Origin: Thioalkalivibrio sp.
Lineage (GTDB): Bacteria; Pseudomonadota; Gammaproteobacteria; Ectothiorhodospirales; Ectothiorhodospiraceae
Length of the DNA: 5,704 nt
Reading direction: 5' to 3'
Assembly (NCBI GenBank): GCA_007136145.1
Contig: SLHN01000224.1
Span: 1 to 5,704 of the forward strand
Made by a program: the position numbers and the translations under genes. Under the pieces are notes generated by a model. The model was not told the DNA's origin, did not search any database, and saw only the letters and a program-made list of their open reading frames with translations. Shown here piece after piece: positions 1 to 4,641 of the stretch (positions within the stretch are counted from its first letter, which is position 1; each line of letters starts with the position of its first letter).

Positions 1-692
1 GTATCGACCGACGGGTGCGGCAGCGGGGTCAGGTTCCCCTCGCCGTCACGGTCGTACTGCATGAAAACGAGATTCCAGATCTCGATGTAGCGGTCGCCGT
101 CCTCCTCGGGCGTTCCCGGCAACCCACCAGCCACACTCGGGCCATGGTCATAAAAGATCTCGGTACTTGGCCCGCAGGGTCCGGTATCCCCCATCTGCCA
201 GAAATTATCCGAGCCGCCACCAGGCTTGTCGCCAATACGTATCACCCTTTCTTCCGGAACGCCGATCTCGTTCACCCAGATCGAATAGGCATCATCATCC
301 GTTTCGTACACGGTGACCCAGAGCTTTTCGGTAGGAATTCCGATCGTTTCGGTCAGGAACTCCCATGCGTAGGCTATGGCTTCGTGCTTGAAGTAATCGC
401 CGAAACTGAAGTTCCCGAGCATTTCGAAAAACGTGTGATGACGCGCGGTGTAGCCGACGTTTTCGAGATCGTTGTGTTTACCCCCGGCGCGAACGCAGCG
501 TTGACTGCTTGCGGCACGGGTGTAGGGACGTTTCTCCCGGCCGAGGAACACATCCTTGAATTGCACCATGCCAGAGTTGGTGAATAACAGGGTGGGGTCA
601 TTGCCCGGCACGAGCGGGCTTGACGGGACCTCGACGTGACCCTTGCGGACGAAGAAATCGAGAAAACTCCGTCGAATGTCGGCGCTCTTCAT
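1..692 (-). CDS. alaS: Alanine--tRNA ligase (AlaRS), N-terminal part, cut by left edge
   Basis: Cytoplasmic class II aminoacyl-tRNA synthetase that activates alanine with ATP and loads it onto tRNA-Ala. About 230 codons are present; the E. coli enzyme has 876 residues, so only the front of the catalytic domain is seen. The start is the ATG at 690-692, giving MKSADIRRSFLDFF, the usual N-terminus of gammaproteobacterial AlaRS. Diagnostic blocks: NDPTLLFTNSGM (residues 31-42), QFKDVFLG (44-51), then SQRCVRAGGKHNDLENVGYT (63-82) and RHHTFFEMLGNFSFGDYF (84-101), which cover the class II motif 2 region, and DNFWQMGDTGPCGP further on. The editing and tRNA-binding domains lie outside the window. The Shine-Dalgarno is poor (only GGA near 698-700). 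Two further in-frame ATGs upstream (705-707 and 747-749) would add 5 or 19 residues not typical of the family. It lies 66 bp after recX, probably in the same transcript. Identity is certain; the start is very likely. Confidence 0.97.
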   Translation of the reverse strand, partial: MKSADIRRSFLDFFVRKGHVEVPSSPLVPGNDPTLLFTNSGMVQFKDVFLGREKRPYTRAASSQRCVRAGGKHNDLENVGYTARHHTFFEMLGNFSFGDYFKHEAIAYAWEFLTETIGIPTEKLWVTVYETDDDAYSIWVNEIGVPEERVIRIGDKPGGGSDNFWQMGDTGPCGPSTEIFYDHGPSVAGGLPGTPEEDGDRYIEIWNLVFMQYDRDGEGNLTPLPHPSVD

Positions 693-704
693 GAAAATCC
701 GATA

Positions 705-750
705 CATGTGTTGCGGAAACGCACAGGTTACCACGCAGATGCAACACATG
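705..750. repeat. 10-bp perfect inverted repeat in the alaS leader
   Basis: Arms CATGTGTTGC (705-714) and GCAACACATG (741-750) are exact reverse complements separated by 26 bases. They nearly fill the 66-bp gap between the recX stop and the alaS start. On the alaS transcript the downstream arm ends 12 bases before the AUG, so a hairpin would sit next to the ribosome binding region. No U-tract follows, so this does not look like an intrinsic terminator. In E. coli, AlaRS is known to repress its own gene by binding a palindrome near the alaS start site. Whether this repeat plays that role is inference. Confidence 0.6.
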
Positions 751-758
751 CGCGTATT

Positions 759-1244
759 TCACCCCGGTTGATGGCCGCTTTCCCTCCATTGCGCGACGGC
801 CGCGCGGGCCACCTCGGCGGTGAAACCGCGCAGAGTCAGATAACGCAACATCCGCGCTCTGTCAGGAGCGGTTCTCGGTGGTTGCGAAAAGTGCCGCCGC
901 AGCTGCACCCAAGCCTGCTCCAACCAATCGGCGTCAAGGTCATCGATGGCCTCATCGATGACCGCACGTCCCAGCCCATGCTGTCCGAGTTCCGCTCGGA
1001 TTCGCAGACTACCGTAGCCCTGCCCGGCTCGATGCCGAGCCAGAGATCCGGCAAATCGGCGATCACTGAGGTATCCCCCATCCCGCAACCGCTCAAGCCC
1101 GGGCTCGATTGATCCAGCGCTGAAACCACGCTCCCGCAGCTTGCGGGTCAGTTCCGCCGTGCTGTGCTCGCGACGCGCGAGGAGTCTGACCGCCGTGGCG
1201 CAGACATCCTCGGGATCATCCCTCGGCGGTGGCCTTTTCGGCAC
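759..1244 (-). CDS. recX: Regulatory protein RecX
   Basis: Small cytoplasmic modulator that binds RecA filaments and, in E. coli, inhibits filament extension and RecA activities. The product is 161 residues (E. coli RecX is 166) and is built of three-helix repeats. Family signatures visible: AVRLLARREHSTAELTRKL (residues 18-36), GYLSDRRFA (57-65), QGYGSLRIRAEL (75-86), and RMLRYLTLRGF near the C-terminus. The start is a GTG at 1242-1244 inside the recA 3' end; no other start in this frame preserves the first conserved helix. No clear Shine-Dalgarno precedes it, so translational coupling to recA is likely. The 29-bp overlap leaves no room for the recA-recX terminator known from E. coli. The stop TGA at 759-761 is in the same frame as alaS downstream. 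Confident in identity; the exact start is slightly less sure. Confidence 0.93.
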   Translation of the reverse strand: MPKRPPPRDDPEDVCATAVRLLARREHSTAELTRKLRERGFSAGSIEPGLERLRDGGYLSDRRFAGSLARHRAGQGYGSLRIRAELGQHGLGRAVIDEAIDDLDADWLEQAWVQLRRHFSQPPRTAPDRARMLRYLTLRGFTAEVARAAVAQWRESGHQPG

Positions 1245-2247
1245 TGGTGTTCTGCCGCGAGGGCAAATAGAGCGCCCGCAATTTCTGTTCGATCTCGTCC
1301 GCGAGTTCCGGGTGTTCCTTCAGAAACTGCCTCGCATTTTCCTTGCCCTGACCAATGCGCTCGCTGTTGTAGCTGTACCACGCACCGGCCTTGTCGATCA
1401 GCCTCTCTTTCACACCCAGCTCGATGACCTCACCCAGACGCGAGATACCCTCGCCGTAAAGAATCTCGAAATGGGCTTCCTTGAACGGTGGTGCCATCTT
1501 GTTCTTGACGACCTTCACACGTGTTTCGTTGCCGATGACCTCATCGCCACGCTTGATCGCCCCGATCCGGCGGATATCCATACGGACGGAGGCGTAGAAC
1601 TTCAGGGCATTGCCGCCGGTCGTCGTTTCAGGGCTTCCGAACATGACGCCGATTTTCATACGGATCTGGTTGATGAAAATCACCAGGGTATTGGAACGCT
1701 GGATGTTCGCGGTCAATTTTCTGAGCGCCTGTGACATCAAACGTGCCTGAAGGCCGACGTGGGCATCGCCCATTTCGCCCTCGATCTCTGCCTTTGGCGT
1801 CAGCGCCGCGACCGAGTCCACGACAACGACATCCACCGCCCCGCTGCGCACCAGCATATCGGCGATTTCCAGCGCCTGTTCCCCGGTATCCGGTTGCGAA
1901 ATCAGCAATTCGTCGACCTTGACCCCAAGTTTCTGGGCATAAGTCGGATCGAGGGCGTGCTCGGCATCAATGAATGCCGCGGTTCCTCCCAGTTTCTGAC
2001 ATTCGGCGACTACGTGAAGAGTCAACGTGGTCTTGCCCGAGGACTCGGGCCCGTAGATCTCAACGACGCGACCGCGCGGGACACCGCCGATCCCCAAAGC
2101 CACGTCCAACGCCAGTGAACCGGTGGAAATGACCTCGACATCACGCACGGCGGTTCCGTCGCCCATGCGCATTACCGCGCCCTTGCCAAACTGCCTCTCG
2201 ATCTGCCCGAGCGCCGCGGCGAGCGCCTTTTTGCGATTCTCGTCCAC
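1216..2247 (-). CDS. recA: RecA recombinase
   Basis: ATP-dependent strand-exchange protein that also triggers LexA self-cleavage in the SOS response. The product is 343 residues and, up to at least the DNA-binding loops, keeps the mature E. coli RecA numbering: Walker A GPESSGKT (66-73), catalytic Glu96 in DAEHALDP, Walker B with Asp144 in VVVVDS, loop L1 around EGEMGDAHVG (156-165), the Gln194 switch in FINQIRMKIG and loop L2 GSPETTTGGN (204-213). The GTG start at 2245-2247 is chosen because VDENRKKALAAALGQIERQF matches the E. coli N-terminus and a near-perfect Shine-Dalgarno lies just upstream. The open frame extends to a TTG at 2349, but that extension is not conserved. The C-terminal tail is short and less acidic than that of E. 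coli RecA (353 residues). It lies 98 bp after pncC and its end overlaps recX. Confidence 0.98.
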   Translation of the reverse strand: MDENRKKALAAALGQIERQFGKGAVMRMGDGTAVRDVEVISTGSLALDVALGIGGVPRGRVVEIYGPESSGKTTLTLHVVAECQKLGGTAAFIDAEHALDPTYAQKLGVKVDELLISQPDTGEQALEIADMLVRSGAVDVVVVDSVAALTPKAEIEGEMGDAHVGLQARLMSQALRKLTANIQRSNTLVIFINQIRMKIGVMFGSPETTTGGNALKFYASVRMDIRRIGAIKRGDEVIGNETRVKVVKNKMAPPFKEAHFEILYGEGISRLGEVIELGVKERLIDKAGAWYSYNSERIGQGKENARQFLKEHPELADEIEQKLRALYLPSRQNTSAEKATAEG

Positions 2248-2251
2248 ATTA

Positions 2252-2259
2252 TCCTCCTT
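2252..2259 (-). promoter_or_regulatory. Strong Shine-Dalgarno of recA
   Basis: The minus strand reads AAGGAGGA here, almost the full anti-16S consensus, four bases before the GTG at 2247. It fixes the recA start and compensates for the GTG codon. It is the strongest ribosome binding site in the window. Confidence 0.9.
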
Positions 2260-2274
2260 GGTGGTTCCCGATCG

Positions 2275-2289
2275 ACCCGACCGGCGGGT
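2275..2289 (-). repeat. Small inverted repeat in the recA leader
   Basis: ACCCG (2275-2279) and CGGGT (2285-2289) are exact inverted copies around a 5-base loop. If transcription starts near 2284, as the candidate promoter suggests, one arm would be only partly transcribed. It could be a weak leader hairpin or a protein site; at 5 bp per arm it may also be chance. Confidence 0.3.
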
Positions 2290-2290
2290 G

Positions 2291-2320
2291 AGTATCCCAT
2301 AAGGGGCTGATCGAGCCCAA
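2291..2320 (-). promoter_or_regulatory. Candidate recA promoter overlapped by a 5-5-5 palindrome
   Basis: On the minus strand, TTGGGC (2320-2315) and GATACT (2296-2291) are separated by 18 bases, giving a possible sigma-70 promoter with a leader of about 37 nt before recA. The -35 box is weak (3 of 6) and the -10 box fair (4 of 6). The inverted repeat GGGCT-N5-AGCCC (2304-2318) overlaps the -35 box and spacer, where a repressor would act. I see no CTGT-N8-ACAG LexA box in the 98-bp gap. Recognition by eye only. Confidence 0.35.
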
Positions 2321-2345
2321 GCGCCTCCATGGTCCATCCGGTCCT

Positions 2346-2855
2346 TCAAGGAGAAAGCCGGCTGTCTGGCCCGAGTTCATGCGCAAGCAGTTGCCGAAGC
2401 CCCCAAAGGACTGCCGCTTGCCTGACCTGTGCACGGTCGCCCGCGAACCGTTGCTCCGCCGTGCGACACCCACCATTGCGAGTGGCCCAGCCAAACCAGA
2501 CCAGCCCAACCGGCTTGGCGGCGCTGCCTCCTCCCGGACCGGCAATCCCGGTAACCGCGATAGCGACGTCTGCCGCACTGTGGCTGAGCGCGCCGCTGGC
2601 CATCGCCGCGGCAACCTCCGAGCTCACGGCGCCCCAACGTTGGATCAGCTGCGATGGAACACCCAGCAGACGGGCCTTCGATTCGTTGCTGTACGTGACC
2701 CAGCCGCACTCGAACCAATGCGAACTCCCCGGAATCGCCGTTAAAGCATGTGCAATACCGCCTCCGGTACAGGATTCCGCGGAACACAGCCGCCATCCCC
2801 GCTCGCGCAGAACGTTCGCGGTAGCCTCGGCGGCACGTGTGATGGCCTCCACCAT
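2346..2855 (-). CDS. pncC: NMN amidohydrolase PncC (CinA C-terminal family)
   Basis: Deamidates nicotinamide mononucleotide to nicotinate mononucleotide, returning the NMN made by NAD-dependent DNA ligase to NAD synthesis. The product is 169 residues, matching the stand-alone form in E. coli (165) rather than the two-domain CinA. Family blocks: SAESCTGG (residues 25-32, with the serine proposed as nucleophile), GSSHWFECGWVTYSNESK (43-60), GAVSSEVAAAMASGAL, and AVTGIAGPGGGSAAKPVG. I chose the ATG at 2853-2855 because it yields an N-terminus of E. coli length. The frame is open to a TTG at 2903 that would overlap the upstream gene by 8 bp and add 16 unconserved residues. A GGAGG lies at 2881-2885, too far (25 bases) from the ATG and inside the TTG version, so the start is not settled. 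It lies 98 bp upstream of recA. Annotations often call this gene cinA. Confidence 0.93.
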   Translation of the reverse strand: MVEAITRAAEATANVLRERGWRLCSAESCTGGGIAHALTAIPGSSHWFECGWVTYSNESKARLLGVPSQLIQRWGAVSSEVAAAMASGALSHSAADVAIAVTGIAGPGGGSAAKPVGLVWFGWATRNGGCRTAEQRFAGDRAQVRQAAVLWGLRQLLAHELGPDSRLSP

Positions 2856-2895
2856 TGTCTCGTTGCGCTGGGTATGCTCGCCTCCGGATTCCTGA

Positions 2896-4428
2896 TTATT
2901 CAAGGTATTCGACCGTCACCTCGTGCAAGGTCCAATCACCGCCGGAGTTGATCAGTGAGAATCCTTCGAAGTCGCCGGACCATTCGCGATCCATCGCCTC
3001 GATCAGTACCGAGCCATGCCGGCTCACTGTCATTCGGCCGTCGGCATCACGGGTCCACTCGAGCAGATGTGGGTTGCCGTCATCCAGCTGAAACCGGGAC
3101 CTGCCGAGCACGGACGCGCCACTCTGGTCCACGAACTGTAACTGCAATGGCCGAGATTGATCCGAGCGATAGACCAGACGATACCCGTGATTCAGGTTCC
3201 GTCCGAAATAGGGCCCGAACTGAACGTTCCCATGCGCCTGTGACGGACCCGAGAGTTCCGCGATGATCCTGAATTCCGGCGCGACCCTGGCCGGCACATA
3301 GGCGGCCGCCGCTGTTTCCTGTCCCGGCAGGGCCATGCCGAGCTGTTCCTGGAATATACTCCCGAGGATCTGGCGGCCGATGTCCTCGGGGCGAGCGGAC
3401 GGTGCGGCGACGGATGACCTCAGTCCCCCATTTCGGACACTAAAGCTGCCAGATGCGATACGCCAAGTGGGGTTCCTGGTGAAGTCGCCATCAGCGAAAT
3501 CGTCCTGTAGTGCGAGCTGGTACACGGGTTCCAACACCGGCGGCGGCTCTGGTTCCACCGCCAGAACACCCAAGAGCTCAAGTGTCATCTGATTCAATTG
3601 ACCGCTTGGCTCAAGGCCACTGTCGACCTGAAACCGCTGAATGGCCAACCGGCTCAACGGGCTCAGCACACCATCGGGCGGTCCCGCGTTATAACCCCGC
3701 GCATTCAACGCGCGCTGGGCCTCGACGCGCTGTTCGCGTGTGAGTTGCAGATCCTGGGCCCCTGCATCGTCGACCGCACGCATTTCATCCAGCAGGGCAC
3801 GACTCGGCTCTCCGGTAACCGTCAGCCCGCGCCCGCGTTGGTAGTCTCTGATCGCTTCCCGAGTCTCCGGGTTCATCTGGCCGCCAGTGCCAGGGATCGA
3901 GTAGCCGCGCCGGCGGAGTTCCAACTGGATCCCGGCAATGATTCCGGCACTCTCACCCGGCGGGGGCGTGGTGACGTCGGGATGGGGCAAGGGCTCCACT
4001 GGTGGAACCGCTGAGCCTGACGGCTGCTGTAATTGTGCCGTTGCCCGCACGTGATTGAGCAGTGCTGACGAAGCCTCGCCATCCTCGAGAAGCCCCTGAC
4101 TGCGCTGATAGGACCGGATCGCACCGCGAGTCCGGGCCCCCATGATCCCATCGGACGGACCAGCATCGTAGCCAAGCTGATTCAACTCGCGCTGGAGTTC
4201 CCTTACGACAGCGGCGCTTGTACTGGAGGCCAGGGATGGAAGGGCTGCGCCTCCCCAAGGTGGCGTCTGCGGCTGTGCCTGTGCGGCGCTCGCGAAAATC
4301 GCGGAAGAAGCAAGCCCGATCAATGCCATTTGGAATACGAGACGTCTGGTTGACGCCAGCATTGCCTTCTGAACACCGGATGTGCCGCTGGAGAACGCAA
4401 TGCGCGGAAACGATGCTGTGGTCGCCAT
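2896..4428 (-). CDS. Exported protein with three peptidoglycan-binding repeats and a beta-rich C-terminal domain
   Basis: Product of 510 residues, no gene name recognised. The start ATG (4426-4428) follows a strong ribosome binding site. Residues 23-51 look like a signal peptide: basic RR at 28-29, a hydrophobic stretch, and cleavage suggested after SAAQA (51). Three PG_binding_1-like repeats follow at about 74-129 (GYDAGPSDGIMGARTRGAIRSY), 162-218 (GYSIPGTGGQMNPETREAI) and 230-289 (GYNAGPPDGVLSPLSRLAI). The second lacks the usual DG and the third has drifted at the G-x-x-T position. Pro-rich linkers separate repeat 1 from 2 and repeat 3 from the rest. Residues 308-510 begin DDFADGDFTRNPTW and end in alternating strand-like segments (HLLEWTRDADGRMTVSRHG, then GGDWTLHEVTVEYLE), suggesting a concanavalin-like/DUF1080-like sandwich; this is inference. 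No catalytic residues can be named. It is likely periplasmic and cell-wall-associated, first gene of the cluster, 40 bp before pncC. Confidence 0.85.
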   Translation of the reverse strand: MATTASFPRIAFSSGTSGVQKAMLASTRRLVFQMALIGLASSAIFASAAQAQPQTPPWGGAALPSLASSTSAAVVRELQRELNQLGYDAGPSDGIMGARTRGAIRSYQRSQGLLEDGEASSALLNHVRATAQLQQPSGSAVPPVEPLPHPDVTTPPPGESAGIIAGIQLELRRRGYSIPGTGGQMNPETREAIRDYQRGRGLTVTGEPSRALLDEMRAVDDAGAQDLQLTREQRVEAQRALNARGYNAGPPDGVLSPLSRLAIQRFQVDSGLEPSGQLNQMTLELLGVLAVEPEPPPVLEPVYQLALQDDFADGDFTRNPTWRIASGSFSVRNGGLRSSVAAPSARPEDIGRQILGSIFQEQLGMALPGQETAAAAYVPARVAPEFRIIAELSGPSQAHGNVQFGPYFGRNLNHGYRLVYRSDQSRPLQLQFVDQSGASVLGRSRFQLDDGNPHLLEWTRDADGRMTVSRHGSVLIEAMDREWSGDFEGFSLINSGGDWTLHEVTVEYLE

Positions 4429-4433
4429 GGAAA

Positions 4434-4440
4434 TCCTCCC
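4434..4440 (-). promoter_or_regulatory. Shine-Dalgarno of the exported protein gene
   Basis: The minus strand reads GGGAGGA five bases before the ATG at 4428. This supports the long N-terminus over an internal ATG at 4360-4362, which would make a more ordinary signal peptide but is preceded only by AGAAGG two bases away. Confidence 0.8.
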
Positions 4441-4455
4441 GTCAGTATTGCATCG

Positions 4456-4484
4456 AGCATAGGCCCAAGGATGATACTGAGCAA
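4456..4484 (-). promoter_or_regulatory. Candidate promoter for the minus-strand cluster
   Basis: On the minus strand TTGCTC (4484-4479) and TATGCT (4461-4456) are 17 bases apart, matching sigma-70 at 3 of 6 and 4 of 6 positions. A start near 4449 would leave a leader of about 20 nt, with the ribosome binding site inside it. Found by eye. Confidence 0.4.
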
Positions 4485-4511
4485 CGATACAAGCCCTTCC
4501 GAAAGCCGTTA

Positions 4512-4529
4512 CCATCGCGTCGGCGATGG
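4512..4529. repeat. 7-bp perfect hairpin in the divergent intergenic region
   Basis: CCATCGC (4512-4518) and GCGATGG (4523-4529) are exact inverted copies around GTCG. No T-run follows on either strand, so it is not an intrinsic terminator, and no gene converges here. It lies near the middle of the 213-bp region between two divergent starts, a position that suits a regulator site. Function unknown. Confidence 0.45.
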
Positions 4530-4587
4530 CTGTTCGTGACGACCGATTTCAACCTCGGGCGCGGATTCCTGACGGACCAGGCCAACG

Positions 4588-4614
4588 TTGACAAGTGGAT
4601 ACGTTCCAGATACG
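4588..4614 (+). promoter_or_regulatory. Candidate mutS promoter
   Basis: A perfect -35 consensus TTGACA (4588-4593) is followed by the weak -10 candidate GATACG (4609-4614) after a short 15-base spacer. The -35 box is convincing; the -10 is not. The word GATACG also occurs at 4598-4603, 11 bp upstream of the second copy. A start near 4621 would leave a leader of about 20 nt. Confidence 0.4.
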
Positions 4615-4622
4615 CCGTGATC

Positions 4623-4631
4623 AAAAAAGGT
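4623..4631 (+). promoter_or_regulatory. Shine-Dalgarno of mutS
   Basis: AAAAAAGGT at 4623-4631 offers an AAGG core about 10 bases before the GTG at 4642. It is a modest match, but better placed for 4642 than for the ATG at 4678, and so supports the GTG start. Confidence 0.55.
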
Positions 4632-4641
4632 CTGAATCGCA

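Noticed and set aside
705..750. Rho-independent terminator between recX and alaS
   Set aside because: The loop is 26 bases and no U-run follows the stem on the transcribed strand.
636..1112. 158-codon plus-strand open frame opposite alaS and recX
   Set aside because: Antisense shadow of recX; composition and content show no protein family.
1141..1734. 197-codon plus-strand open frame opposite recX and recA
   Set aside because: It lies antisense to the well-supported recA frame and shows no family resemblance; long antisense open frames are expected in GC-rich coding DNA.
2248..2349. N-terminal extension of RecA starting at a TTG at 2349
   Set aside because: The extension is not conserved in RecA, and the AAGGAGGA site directs initiation to the GTG at 2247.
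2329..2895. 188-codon plus-strand open frame opposite pncC
   Set aside because: Low-complexity Pro/Ser/Ala/Arg-rich translation, fully antisense to pncC, which has clear family motifs.
4339..4362. Twin-arginine (Tat) signal in the exported protein
   Set aside because: TRRLVF at residues 27-32 lacks the Phe-Leu at the expected positions, so a general Sec signal peptide is more likely.
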